Assembly: GCA_041576975.1 (NCBI GenBank)
Contig: JBFGJY010000001.1
Coordinates: 1 to 64,000 of the forward strand
DNA from: JBFGJY01 sp041576975
Lineage (GTDB): Bacteria; Pseudomonadota; Gammaproteobacteria; UBA4575
Length of the DNA: 64,000 nucleotides
Direction: 5' to 3'
A program made the translations under genes and the position numbers. The notes under the pieces were generated by a model that did no database searches, was not told the DNA's origin, and saw nothing but the letters and a program-made list of their open reading frames with translations. Positions within the stretch are counted from its first letter, which is position 1; each line of letters begins with the position of its first letter. Of the stretch, positions 1 through 8,768 are shown one piece after another.

Positions 1-21
1 GATCCCACTTCTGGGATTTTT
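1..21 (+). terminator. Intrinsic terminator of a gene left of the window
   Basis: A six-base-pair stem (bases 2-7 pairing with 12-17) closes a four-base loop and runs into a T tract ending at base 21. The direction fits a plus-strand transcript arriving from before the window. The gene it serves is not visible. Confidence 0.6.
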
Positions 22-126
22 GTTCATCTGTATAATAAATTCGAGTTCGATATACCATTCTCTACACTCTATCTCTGTTGTACTCTAAAGATAAAGTGTT
101 GCATCCATCCTTTGAACCCGCCGCCT

Positions 127-141
127 AAAGCGGTCATTCAA
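127..141. repeat. Partial copy of the dispersed palindromic repeat (right arm)
   Basis: The right-arm core AGCGGTCATTCA of the repeat family found complete at 13771-13803 and 15713-15743 is present. The left arm has decayed. It lies in the 200-base gene-free stretch at the left edge, which otherwise shows nothing recognisable. Confidence 0.55.
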
Positions 142-222
142 GCTACTGCATACCAACGTCTAAACTACACGTTGGAAATTCTTCTTTTCGCGATGCCAGG
201 TTAACAGCTTTATTTACTACAT

Positions 223-600
223 TTAGGCTCTTTTTGGCATGAGATACCAGAGAACAATTGCCACCAGAAATAATGCAGGCACATCACCAAGTAGATTGGC
301 CCGTTCGGTTTCATCGCGAATCGCTTGAACAAACATAATCCCACCGTGGACAATGCTCGACCAAACTGTAAACCAGATTAAACTTCTATGTTCATTTGGA
401 TTTTTCGCAGCAAGAATAAGAAATACTCCAAGCGTTGCATAGACGCCCATAATCATTTGTTCGTATTCAGGTTGCCGCGGTGTCCAACCCCAGCCTGAAG
501 GCCAAATCCACATCATCATCGCGTATATCCCAAAGATAAATATAACGCCAAACACAACGAGTACGACTTTTAAATATTTGAGTTTGTCTTCTTCTGTCAT
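223..600 (-). CDS. Small four-helix membrane protein (DUF6632-like)
   Basis: This 125-residue protein has about four hydrophobic segments (near residues 11-30, 50-63, 74-92 and 105-119) separated by short loops, so it should sit in the inner membrane. The pattern of conserved Trp, Pro and Gly residues in the first loop resembles proteins annotated as DUF6632, but this assignment is from memory of the family and is tentative. A strong GGGAGG ribosome-binding site lies five bases before the ATG, which fixes the start. It stands alone: the next gene on the same strand begins over 600 bases away. No function can be given. Confidence 0.7.
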   Translation of the reverse strand: MTEEDKLKYLKVVLVVFGVIFIFGIYAMMMWIWPSGWGWTPRQPEYEQMIMGVYATLGVFLILAAKNPNEHRSLIWFTVWSSIVHGGIMFVQAIRDETERANLLGDVPALFLVAIVLWYLMPKRA

Positions 601-762
601 GATTCCTCCCCGTTCTAGTTATTAACTTGCTAAATATACCGGCTGAATTTAATTATCCCTTATCTTGTCGGTTGGAAGCTACTATTAAAACAACACAAAT
701 GTCCACTTTGTGGTGATAGCGATTGTTATTGTTATCTACACTGCTGTTTTTTTGCTAGTGAT

Positions 763-1251
763 CTAATGTGTCATCAACTCGCCGGGAATTCTCCCTATTT
801 CTATTTCCTCTGGTGTGGCATCTCTTACACTTACAATATCAATAGTGAAAATTAAATGTTTACCTGCCAAAGGATGATTACCATCTAAGGTTAGTTTGCC
901 ATTTTCTATTTTTGTCACACGGAATTGTCGTACCTCACCGTGATCATTCTGAAAATCTACTTCGATATCAAGGTAACGAAATTGTTCTGGCACTTTATTA
1001 AAATCATCTGTATAGGTAAGTTCTTTTAGATGCTCACCAAAGCTTTCTGCCGGGTTCATTTCTACTTCAACACTGTCACCTTCGCGATGTCCATCAAGGG
1101 CATATTCAATTTTTTCAAATATACCGTTTTCGGTGCCATGCACATAGCTCACTGGCATATCTATTTGTTCAAGAATGGTGCCCTGATAACCACAAATACG
1201 ATATTTAAATTGGACTAATTTATTTTTTTCAATCTTTTCGTTTGAAGACAT
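763..1251 (-). CDS. FKBP-type peptidyl-prolyl cis-trans isomerase, SlyD-like
   Basis: The 162-residue protein has the SlyD layout. An N-terminal FKBP strand region is followed by the flap motif in which a short loop (residues about 60-75, ending PAESFGEH) leads into an insert-in-flap chaperone domain. The sequence then returns to the FKBP core with the conserved LDGNHPLAGK stretch around residues 122-131. Family members catalyse prolyl isomerisation and act as folding chaperones in the cytoplasm. It lacks the metal-binding His/Cys-rich tail of E. coli SlyD, so a role in nickel delivery is unlikely. The ORF begins at an ATG and has no close same-strand partner. Confidence 0.9.
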   Translation of the reverse strand: MSSNEKIEKNKLVQFKYRICGYQGTILEQIDMPVSYVHGTENGIFEKIEYALDGHREGDSVEVEMNPAESFGEHLKELTYTDDFNKVPEQFRYLDIEVDFQNDHGEVRQFRVTKIENGKLTLDGNHPLAGKHLIFTIDIVSVRDATPEEIEIGRIPGELMTH

Positions 1252-1360
1252 GAATTCAAATTCTAGGGTTTACACATAGTAGATAGAATTGCTTTCTAAA
1301 TAAGACCCAATAATAGAACATGCTTCTGCGCGATAGGTTATCTTTTACAGATAAGATAGT

Positions 1361-2325
1361 ATGTCATTTCAAATTCTTTCTATTAATGAATCTATTAGCT
1401 TAGTGCACGATCTCAGTGCAGTAGCACAAGACTTATTTGAAAATCGACAAGCCAAAACTAGCGAAAACCCTCATCAATTTTTAGAAGGCGTTAATCAATT
1501 ATTGTTCATGGCACAACAAATTGATGGTGGAGAAGCTGAAATTCATGATCCACTGCAGATATTTCTCAGTTGGTCGACTACGGCATGCGATTGCTTGTAA
1601 GTGCGTATTCATGGGCAATGCGTAATGCTCAAGAACAAGCTCTAGAAAAACTCCAGTAAATTATTATCGTGTTGGCAGATTAGATTATTCGGCATAATGA
1701 GCAATTGCAATCATTAGAACTGATTGTTAATACTCTGACACAACTTTCAAATCAAAGACCGGATACCATGAGCTACAAAAATCATGTGGTTTTATTGCAC
1801 GAATAATTAATGCTTGTGGCGAAATAATTAAAAATGATCTCGAGCAGACCAACCCAGGATGACCCTGGCGAATCTTACATTTAAATTATGGGATTACCGC
1901 CACACGTACGCATGATACCGAACTCATGCGCAAATTGTTAAACGAATTTACATCGGCACTACGCCAAGATGCGCCACAATTTTTACTGAAGGTATGCAAG
2001 AAATGGAACGACTGAATTCTCCACAACATGTTCGAGTTGTTATGCAAAACTATTATGATCGTTGAACGAATCGAACTATGCATTAATTCATTGCATATAT
2101 AATTTGGGCGGTTGATAAAAATGAAAATTGCTTAACAGGTTCCGGCGCAAACCGAGTTGAGCCTATTGCGCAAATTCGTGAATTTTATGGAAATGAAATC
2201 GCCAAAGACGTCATGGCAAGAAAAAGAGATTAACAAGGATACAAGCCAAATAAATTAATTAGGACAGCAGAACGTTTTTGAAAATAGTAGATACCCTGCT
2301 TAAACAAGGCGCAGACCTTCGATGA
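1361..2325 (+). pseudogene. Decayed gene of unrecognised family
   Basis: An open frame starts with an ATG at 1361 and encodes a helix-rich N-terminus. Protein-like sequence then continues for about 950 bases, but only by changing frame several times and crossing stops. Segments with coherent coding character include one near 1555-1660 in another frame, one near 1870-2065 with a conserved-looking LNYGITATRTHD motif, and one near 2135-2230. The sequence looks like one former soluble alpha-helical protein broken by at least three frameshifts and several stops. I do not recognise the family. A short T-poor region follows and no replacement gene is visible. Confidence 0.55.
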
Positions 2326-2487
2326 GTGGAGTTTACGATTAGTGTTGAGAATCAAGAAAGTTCTACAACGCAGTGTCAACGTGCTAGAAGTATTTTAATT
2401 AAGCTTTCTACCTGAAATTAAATTCCCTAGCATAAAATCAGACTGCACCTCTACTACAATAGTTTCATTGAGAGGGATCTCCCCTGC

Positions 2488-2730
2488 TTAAATATGAGGT
2501 GCGAGCTGTTCGGCTATTTGCAATATTACTAACATACCTTGGCGTTCTGAATTCTCATCAACAATAGCTTCGCTTTGCGATTTTAATTGCATAATATATG
2601 CATGGAATACTTGAGTCTGTTCTCGTAAATTTAAATTTTGGAAGGTGTCAGTAAAATCCACATGAATTTCACGATCTAGCGAATTGTCTTGAGTAACGAT
2701 TCCAAATTTTAGTGGCCCTTCAATTTCCAT
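2488..2730 (-). CDS. Conserved hypothetical protein, probably truncated by a stop
   Basis: The open frame gives 80 residues without signal peptide or membrane segment. It starts MEIEGPLKFG and ends APHI. After the TAA, the same frame stays open for 30 more codons to a second TAA at 2395-2397, and the readthrough sequence (AGEIPLNETIVVEV) looks like genuine protein. I therefore infer that the ancestral gene spanned 2395-2730 and lost its C-terminal quarter by a nonsense change. The gene lies 25 bases downstream of the CAP-domain lipoprotein gene and may be cotranscribed with it. Function is unknown. Confidence 0.6.
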   Translation of the reverse strand: MEIEGPLKFGIVTQDNSLDREIHVDFTDTFQNLNLREQTQVFHAYIMQLKSQSEAIVDENSERQGMLVILQIAEQLAPHI

Positions 2731-2755
2731 AGCAATTCAAATAGCGTTTTTGATC

Positions 2756-3280
2756 TTATTTAGGCGCAGCATACACCTGAGTCCAATACCAGTTTACTTG
2801 CGCAATGCCTGTGTGGCGATATTCGGATGACATCATATTGCGACAATGCCCAGGACTACTCAACCAATCCTGCAAAACTTGCTCGATTTTGCGTTGATTA
2901 TGTGCAACATTTTCACCAATAACACGCCACTTATAATTAACTTTTTCTATACGATCTGCAAGTGTATCGCCATTAGAACTAATATGATCTAAGAAATTAT
3001 TTTGATACATATCAGAGGAATGTTGAGAAGCAGCAAGAGTTAAACGATCATTCATGGTTAATGGCGGAGCTGATGCAAAATATTTATCACCACATTTTCG
3101 ATCTTGTGCACGTAACTTATTGACCTGCTCTAAAAATTTTTTGTTAAGCGTAGCCTTGGTAACTGAATTACTAATAATTGGAGATCTGGTATAAGTCTTT
3201 TTATCTAAAGTAGAATTTGTATGATTTCCACATGCTAAGGTAATTAAAACAACAATTACTAGAACTAAACCAATGCGCAT
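2756..3280 (-). CDS. CAP-domain (SCP/PR1-like, YkwD type) lipoprotein
   Basis: The protein carries a CAP domain with the family's hallmark elements: an early His in a QHSSDM helix, a GENVA turn, and the WLSSPGHCRNMM block before the C-terminal strands. The N-terminus is a hydrophobic export signal ending ITLAC-G, which reads as a somewhat irregular lipobox, so the product is probably anchored outside the inner membrane. The reading frame could begin at a TTG at 3325. I chose the ATG at 3280 because it gives a normal signal peptide and removes the overlap with the upstream gene. Bacterial CAP proteins are mostly of unknown function; some act on the cell wall or bind lipids. Confidence 0.8.
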   Translation of the reverse strand: MRIGLVLVIVVLITLACGNHTNSTLDKKTYTRSPIISNSVTKATLNKKFLEQVNKLRAQDRKCGDKYFASAPPLTMNDRLTLAASQHSSDMYQNNFLDHISSNGDTLADRIEKVNYKWRVIGENVAHNQRKIEQVLQDWLSSPGHCRNMMSSEYRHTGIAQVNWYWTQVYAAPK

Positions 3281-3305
3281 AAACCGAAGAATTACCAGCA
3301 TCAAG

Positions 3306-4133
3306 CTATATCGTATATAAATCAACTAAAATTTGTTGCAAGACTTTCGCATCTTTTTTATTCAAATAATGCATTCCATTCACGTGATATGTTTTACTTC
3401 TTCCTCGTAGAGCATAGACCTCGTTCATGTCTTGGCTCCAACTTGGCACAATATAATCTTGCAAAGGAATTACGATATTAGATTGATGCTCTACAGAATC
3501 TCTTATGATTGAATAATACTGTGCAGGAGGATGATTTTGGTAATTCAACCAACCGATTAAATTATCAGAACGATTAGGAATGAGATCAAAAAACAAACTT
3601 TGTAATTGATAAAGCCTGTCTACTCCCGGCATGAATTCCAGCCATGCCAATAGCTCTTGTGAAATAGCCTGAGCATACTCTGCTTTATCCGTTCCCAAAT
3701 GCGGACTGGCGATCGTTATTAAAGCAATTAAATCAGCACTAGGTCGTTCCACCATATAGAGTCTTGCAACAATACCACCAGCAGAATGCCCAACAAGTAT
3801 AATTTGTTCGCCCACATGTTGTTTACGGACATATTCAACATAGTGATGAAATTGACGTGATTGAATTTCAATGGATTGTTCACTCGCCAATTCCACAGTA
3901 TATAAACGACGCGTGCGTAGTTCTTTGGCTTTACTTGAACGAATAATTTTATTATTTAAGTTCAGCGCCCCGGCATTTGACCAGCCAGTTGCATCCAGGT
4001 GATCTACAATACCCGAATGAGTCCAATCCTGACTGGAGCCCAAATAACCGTGCAATAGTAATAGAGTGTCAGCATTTACAGACATTGGACATACATATAG
4101 TGATAACCAACAAAGCGAAGTAAAAGTCTTCAT
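3306..4133 (-). CDS. Secreted alpha/beta hydrolase, lipase-like
   Basis: This 275-residue protein starts with a signal peptide (MKTFTSLCWLSLY, cleavage near VNA). The oxyanion motif LLLHGYLGS is followed by the nucleophile elbow GHSAGG with Ser117, and a C-terminal His in the HVNGMHY stretch could complete the triad. The layout resembles triacylglycerol lipases or PGAP1-like esterases acting in the periplasm or outside. The frame is open to a TTG at 4151, but the ATG at 4133 gives the better signal peptide. It ends 25 bases before the CAP lipoprotein gene, so the two are probably one transcript. Confidence 0.8.
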   Translation of the reverse strand: MKTFTSLCWLSLYVCPMSVNADTLLLLHGYLGSSQDWTHSGIVDHLDATGWSNAGALNLNNKIIRSSKAKELRTRRLYTVELASEQSIEIQSRQFHHYVEYVRKQHVGEQIILVGHSAGGIVARLYMVERPSADLIALITIASPHLGTDKAEYAQAISQELLAWLEFMPGVDRLYQLQSLFFDLIPNRSDNLIGWLNYQNHPPAQYYSIIRDSVEHQSNIVIPLQDYIVPSWSQDMNEVYALRGRSKTYHVNGMHYLNKKDAKVLQQILVDLYTI

Positions 4134-4333
4134 TCTTGTAGATAGATGCAAATATTTATGTTGTTCTAAATACTGTACTCAATTAGAGACTCCTAGCAAA
4201 TACAAGTTCCACACGTAAAATTCACGCAAAATTACTCTAAAATATCTGTAATTTACCACGATTAACAATGTCCTCGATTAGCTCCACTGATTTACCATAT
4301 ATATTCTAAGGCACCATATAAAACTATGAAACT

Positions 4334-5145
4334 TTGGTGCTTGCGAACTCATGCAAGGTACCGATATTAGTGAACTTTTGGTCGCCTAAAGCTGGACCAT
4401 GTCTGCGTTTATACCCACTGATAGATAAAATCATTTATGAATTGGCCGGCAAGATGCTGTTAGTAAACATAAACACTGACGATCAGGTCGGCATCGCAAA
4501 AGGATATGGAGTAAATAGCTTACCTACAATCAAGCTGTTTGCTAATAAATAAGTTGTAGAAACCATCCATGGTTTTAAAAATGAGTCTGAATTACGCGAT
4601 ATTCTTATCAAGCATATTGCTAATGAGTTTGATTTTATAATTGCAAATGCCCTAGAGTTAAATCAAACAGGGGACAATGAGCGCAGCTATCAATTGCTAG
4701 CAGATGCGGCTGTCCAAGATGCAAATTATTTACGCTTTCTTTTAACTTTGGCAAAACTATTAATGCGCGATAACAAACTACAAAAAGCTCATGAACTTTT
4801 AAAAAACCTTCCTGCACCATTCAAAGAGACCAAATAAGCTAGTAATTTATTTGCTCACGTTAGTTTCATACAAGCCGCAGAAGATTCTGCTGACCTTAAA
4901 ATACTATAGAAAAAGTTGAGCGTACTGGTAAGAATTTAGACTTACACTTTAAGCTTGCAGCAAAAAAAGTTACTAATGATGATTATGAAAGTGCACTTGC
5001 GCACTTATTAATCATTCTAAGACAAGATTTCGAATTTAATGATGGAATTATACGTAAAGGTGCGCATGCAATCATGAGTATGTTAAATAGCAAGGATCCA
5101 CTAATCAAAAACTATCAACAAGAAGTGAACCGTTATATGCATTAA
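4334..5145 (+). pseudogene. Decayed thioredoxin-TPR co-chaperone (CnoX/YbbN type)
   Basis: The first 72 codons form a thioredoxin fold in which the usual WCGPC centre has become KAGPC. In-frame stops follow near 4550 and 4835, another TAG lies near 4909, and a frame change comes just after it. Beyond each break the text still matches the TPR-like C-terminal half of the CnoX/YbbN family, ending with the typical repeat LAHLLIILRQDFEFNDG and a terminal TAA at 5145. CnoX normally holds unfolded clients for GroEL/ES and DnaK after oxidative damage. With three stops and a frameshift, no full product can be made. A protein made only of the first 72 codons would lack one active-site Cys. Confidence 0.85.
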
Positions 5146-5152
5146 CTATAAA

Positions 5153-5758
5153 TCATGGAGTGAGCGCAATTTCATCGCCGTCTTGAATTACATGATTAAC
5201 CTGAACAAATTGATTATTGATAGTTACTTCGATGTTATTAGGGTCAAGCTGCTGTTCCCATAGCTCACCACGCTCAGATAGTAACGATAAAAGATCATTT
5301 ACAATGCGTATCTTGTCAGACAGCACCAAAGATTCGTGTTGTTGATCAATGATTTGTGCAAGAGTAGCGAAATATAGAATTTCAATTTTTCTCTCGCCGA
5401 ATACCTGAGCTTTCTTTTTAGCTTTTATCTGTTGTACATAGTTATTCCAATTTTCTTCTTGATTCACTCCTAACTCATAAAGTGTTTTCCATGAATAAAT
5501 ACCAGTATCATGATTATCATTAAATAAGAATTGAATAGCATAACCACCAACGGGGCTAATTCGTTCGATATTAATATCTTGCTTGACAGTAACAAATTCA
5601 ACTTTTTCGCGCGCAGCTTTTATTTCCGCCGCAGGTGAAAATATCCTTAAATATTCACATGGATATTTAAAATGTGTGCCATCATCAAACTTTATATTGA
5701 GCTCCTGTGAACCGCAATTTAAATTAATTTCGGTTGGGGTAGGTGAAGAACTTGGCAT
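5153..5758 (-). CDS. DUF971 (GBBH-like N-terminal) domain fused to a MoaD/ThiS-like domain
   Basis: Residues about 8-112 match DUF971, the gamma-butyrobetaine-hydroxylase-like N-terminal domain, including the GGYAIQFLFNDNHDTGIYSW core. A short basic linker leads to residues about 122-201, a beta-grasp domain of the MoaD type (EILYFATLA at its start, INNQFVQVNHVIQDGDEIAL near its end). Functional MoaD and ThiS proteins end in Gly-Gly, the site of adenylation and thiocarboxylation. This protein ends ALTP, so a sulfur-carrier role is not supported. DUF971 alone is usually a stand-alone protein of unclear role. No molybdopterin genes are nearby. Confidence 0.8.
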   Translation of the reverse strand: MPSSSPTPTEINLNCGSQELNIKFDDGTHFKYPCEYLRIFSPAAEIKAAREKVEFVTVKQDINIERISPVGGYAIQFLFNDNHDTGIYSWKTLYELGVNQEENWNNYVQQIKAKKKAQVFGERKIEILYFATLAQIIDQQHESLVLSDKIRIVNDLLSLLSERGELWEQQLDPNNIEVTINNQFVQVNHVIQDGDEIALTP

Positions 5759-5849
5759 GATTTATCTCTAAAATTACCGCTTAGCAACATGGTTGCATAG
5801 AAATTTACAAACGTATAACTGATGTTTTTATTAATACTATAATTGATAT

Positions 5850-7985
5850 ATGAATTCTTACGCTAACAATCCTCCTCTTACTGCTGAAGAAATGGAAGAG
5901 CGATTAAAGGAGTATGTAGAAGCTGTCTTATCATCTAGGCGTACTGCAACACAAGCTGCGCAACAGCTAGCAACATTTGATCGCAAACAACAGGAATTTG
6001 TCCTGCATTGGGTTGCTGTGGTTGCTGGATCAAATTCTGAAATGGCGTATCAAGTAGCTACCTTGGCTCCGCTGGCTATGCAGCATCTAGACCAACAAGG
6101 TATAGAAGCATGGATTCTGCACGCCATGGATCAATATGATAACAAAGGTGTAATCGCAGGCATTTCTATCATTCAGGATATTGAGCAATTTGTACAACAA
6201 TATACTCTGCGCGTTACGGGCCTAGTCTTAGAAGAGGTAAGTACCATCCTGGAAAAATTTATATGTGGATTACAAGGAAGAAACTTAGCAATTAAAGCAA
6301 ATGAAGAATGTTACACCGACTCAGAAACAATATTTCTACCCGCAGTAACCCTAGCATTTGACAATCAACAAGATAATTTTTGTTTTTTAAAAACCATAGC
6401 TATCCATCAATGGGCACAAACATGGTATGGAACCTGGCAAGTAAATTTAACTGATATTTTTGAACAATACCCGGATGCTGAGTTAGCAAATAAATTATTT
6501 CACTCATTAGAAACCATTCGCTTAAACGCCAACATCAAACGTGAACTACCCGGTTTATTTCGAGAAATGCAGAGACTGTGTGTAGATCTAGACGAGAAAC
6601 TTACGCTTAATATTGACAACAAAATACTTAACACTCTTGAAAGTTCTTACAGTAGTGTGACTGACAGTATAAAAGCGCTTGCAGATACCTATGGAAAAAT
6701 TAAACCAAATTCTTATTTTTATCAGGGGGTATTGAAGCCTGAAGAAGTTCAACGTATACGTGATTTACGCATTAAACAAGATAAATCAAAATTTCGACAA
6801 TCACTTGCACAGCTAACAGATGTAATTGAACCCGCAGGTGAGACGAGCGATATTAATCAACATACGCCTGATATTAATATTCAAACTGTTGAATCGAATG
6901 AATTACTGGATGGATTTACATTTGAATTACAAATTGATGGTAAATTTATTGCGCCACCCATTGATGTGCAAGGCACACTTGCATCTATCTATCAAGACCT
7001 TGGCGAAATACCGGACGACTATTTAGTACCTGCTGGACCCGGCGAGTATGACAACATTGCTCATCAAGAACACCATAACCCTGACGACGTTTGGAAAGGC
7101 ACTTATCATAAAGAAGGTGCGTTTTTATATAACGAATGGGATTATGAACGCCAACACTATCGTAAAAACTGGTGTGTATTAAGAGAACGTGATGTGCATC
7201 CACAACATAATAAGTTTGTAGAGGAAACATTAACTAAGCATCGCGGCATCGTTAAAGCACTGCGTCGTACATTTGAAGCCTTGCGTGGTGAAGATAAACG
7301 TCTGAAAAAACAACCATTTGGAGAAGACATCGATATCGATGCCGTCGTCGAAGCTTATGCTGATATGAAATCCGGTGCTGAGATGACTGATGAGTTATTC
7401 ACCAAAATGCATAAAGTCGATCGCGATATCGCAGTTATGTTTATGGTTGATATGAGTGGCTCAACCAAGGGGTGGATAAACGATGCAGAGCGTGAATCAC
7501 TCGTTTTGTTATGTGAAGCTCTAGAGGTATTAGGTGATCGTTATGCGATCTATGGTTTCTCCGGCATGTCTCGTAAACGCTGTGAACTTTTTCGAATTAA
7601 ACGTTTTGAAGAAGATTATAGCGATGAAGTACAAGCAAGGATTAGTGGTATACGCCCCCAAGATTACACACGGATGGGAGTTGCGATTCGACATTTAACA
7701 AAACTGTTAAGTGAAGTTGAAGCGAGGACAAAATTATTAATCACACTATCAGATGGCAAACCTGATGACTACTTAAGTTATCGTGGTGAATATGGCATTG
7801 AAGATACCCGTCAAGCCTTATTTGAAACACGTCAACTTGGCATTCATCCTTTCTGTATCACGATTGACGAACAAGCAAGCGATTACTTACCGCATATGTA
7901 TGGAACTGTTAATTACGTGATGGTGGCAGATGTGCGTGAACTACCTTTAAAGGTATCTAATATTTATCGACAGCTCACTACATGA
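5850..7985 (+). CDS. NorD/CbbO-type VWA protein
   Basis: This 711-residue protein has a helical N-terminal region of about 330 residues, a middle linker, and a C-terminal von Willebrand A domain. The MIDAS motif DMSGS sits near residue 533, with the later Thr and the SDGKPDDY aspartate completing the metal site. The architecture matches NorD and CbbO, the VWA partners of the AAA+ proteins NorQ and CbbQ, which remodel nitric oxide reductase or RuBisCO. No MoxR-type ATPase, nor, or cbb gene is present in the window, so the client cannot be named. A long inverted repeat follows the stop directly. Confidence 0.85.
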   Translation: MNSYANNPPLTAEEMEERLKEYVEAVLSSRRTATQAAQQLATFDRKQQEFVLHWVAVVAGSNSEMAYQVATLAPLAMQHLDQQGIEAWILHAMDQYDNKGVIAGISIIQDIEQFVQQYTLRVTGLVLEEVSTILEKFICGLQGRNLAIKANEECYTDSETIFLPAVTLAFDNQQDNFCFLKTIAIHQWAQTWYGTWQVNLTDIFEQYPDAELANKLFHSLETIRLNANIKRELPGLFREMQRLCVDLDEKLTLNIDNKILNTLESSYSSVTDSIKALADTYGKIKPNSYFYQGVLKPEEVQRIRDLRIKQDKSKFRQSLAQLTDVIEPAGETSDINQHTPDINIQTVESNELLDGFTFELQIDGKFIAPPIDVQGTLASIYQDLGEIPDDYLVPAGPGEYDNIAHQEHHNPDDVWKGTYHKEGAFLYNEWDYERQHYRKNWCVLRERDVHPQHNKFVEETLTKHRGIVKALRRTFEALRGEDKRLKKQPFGEDIDIDAVVEAYADMKSGAEMTDELFTKMHKVDRDIAVMFMVDMSGSTKGWINDAERESLVLLCEALEVLGDRYAIYGFSGMSRKRCELFRIKRFEEDYSDEVQARISGIRPQDYTRMGVAIRHLTKLLSEVEARTKLLITLSDGKPDDYLSYRGEYGIEDTRQALFETRQLGIHPFCITIDEQASDYLPHMYGTVNYVMVADVRELPLKVSNIYRQLTT

Positions 7986-7991
7986 TTGTAA

Positions 7992-8024
7992 AGTAAGTTG
8001 TGATGGTTAACATCACAACTTACT
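7992..8024. terminator. Fourteen-base-pair inverted repeat after the VWA gene
   Basis: Bases 7992-8005 are the perfect reverse complement of 8011-8024, with a five-base loop. It lies eight bases after the stop of the NorD-like gene and downstream of the converging small gene at 8072. Neither side has a good T tract, so it may act as a transcript-end hairpin or stabiliser more than as a classic intrinsic terminator. Confidence 0.5.
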
Positions 8025-8071
8025 ATATAAATAATATGTTTTATTTTCAAATATCTGAAATTAAAACCTTA

Positions 8072-8185
8072 CTAAAAAATCTTAATGCCTAGTGCAAACA
8101 CTAAAGACATCGCTACAAATAAAATTGCAGTTTCTATCCAAAGTGAAGTCACGAGGTCATCAATTTTTGCAAAAATTGTGCTCAT
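8072..8185 (-). CDS. 37-residue single-span membrane protein
   Basis: A short ORF begins MSTIFAKIDD, continues through an amphipathic stretch, and then forms one hydrophobic helix (about residues 16-34) before ending GIKIF. A GAGGA ribosome-binding site stands seven bases before the ATG, which is a strong sign of real translation. The rest of this 350-base gap between the VWA gene and the next protein is AT-rich with no other feature apart from the inverted repeat. Small one-span proteins often bind and tune larger membrane complexes. No partner can be named from sequence. Confidence 0.6.
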   Translation of the reverse strand: MSTIFAKIDDLVTSLWIETAILFVAMSLVFALGIKIF

Positions 8186-8337
8186 GAAAATATCCTCATC
8201 TGGTCAATAATTAATGAGGATAAGTATACAGGGTATATTAATATTTTATAATATACATATATAGATAGAATCTAAATTCTATTGTATCCTATTGATATAA
8301 TTAATTATTATATTAGCATCTCAGCTAGACGGTATGC

Positions 8338-8733
8338 TTAGCCCGATGGATACATCGGTTTGCCTTTATTGAGTGTCAGCCAACCCTTCACAAAACGATA
8401 AATCCACCAAATTACAGCCAATACCAGAATTGGGGCTCCTAAAAAGAATCCAAGAATAGGAATTAACGTCAGTAGTGCGCCGATGCCAACCCAAGGAAGT
8501 GCAAACCAAAAGGTTCGAATTTGCCATCGAAAGTGGCTTTCCAAAATCGATCCAACCACATCACTGCGCTTCACATAATTAATGATTATGCCCACTAACG
8601 CTGTGATCGGTATAGGTAAGGCCACTGCCTGCAAGACATAAACTAAGGTTGTTATGTCTTTCAAGTTTTCATACTTTTCAATTCTCGAGCTAAGAATTTG
8701 GGAATGTTCAACTTGGGTATTTTCATCTGTCAT
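8338..8733 (-). CDS. Membrane protein, DUF4870-like
   Basis: The 131-residue protein has a charged N-terminus of about 25 residues and three hydrophobic segments (about residues 30-52, 74-98 and 100-115). Between the first two runs a loop containing ESHFRWQIRTFW. That loop, an acidic His followed by aromatic residues on the cytoplasmic side, is typical of DUF4870 and related small membrane proteins. The role is not known. The ATG has an AGGGGT element upstream. The uracil-DNA-glycosylase-family gene ends some 35 bases further upstream on the same strand, so the two may share a transcript. Confidence 0.65.
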   Translation of the reverse strand: MTDENTQVEHSQILSSRIEKYENLKDITTLVYVLQAVALPIPITALVGIIINYVKRSDVVGSILESHFRWQIRTFWFALPWVGIGALLTLIPILGFFLGAPILVLAVIWWIYRFVKGWLTLNKGKPMYPSG

Positions 8734-8768
8734 AAACGACCCCTAGACAATTACATAAACGCACTCAC

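Noticed and set aside
5153..5758. Molybdenum cofactor gene moaD
   Set aside because: The beta-grasp domain lacks the essential C-terminal Gly-Gly and no moa, moe or mob genes are nearby.
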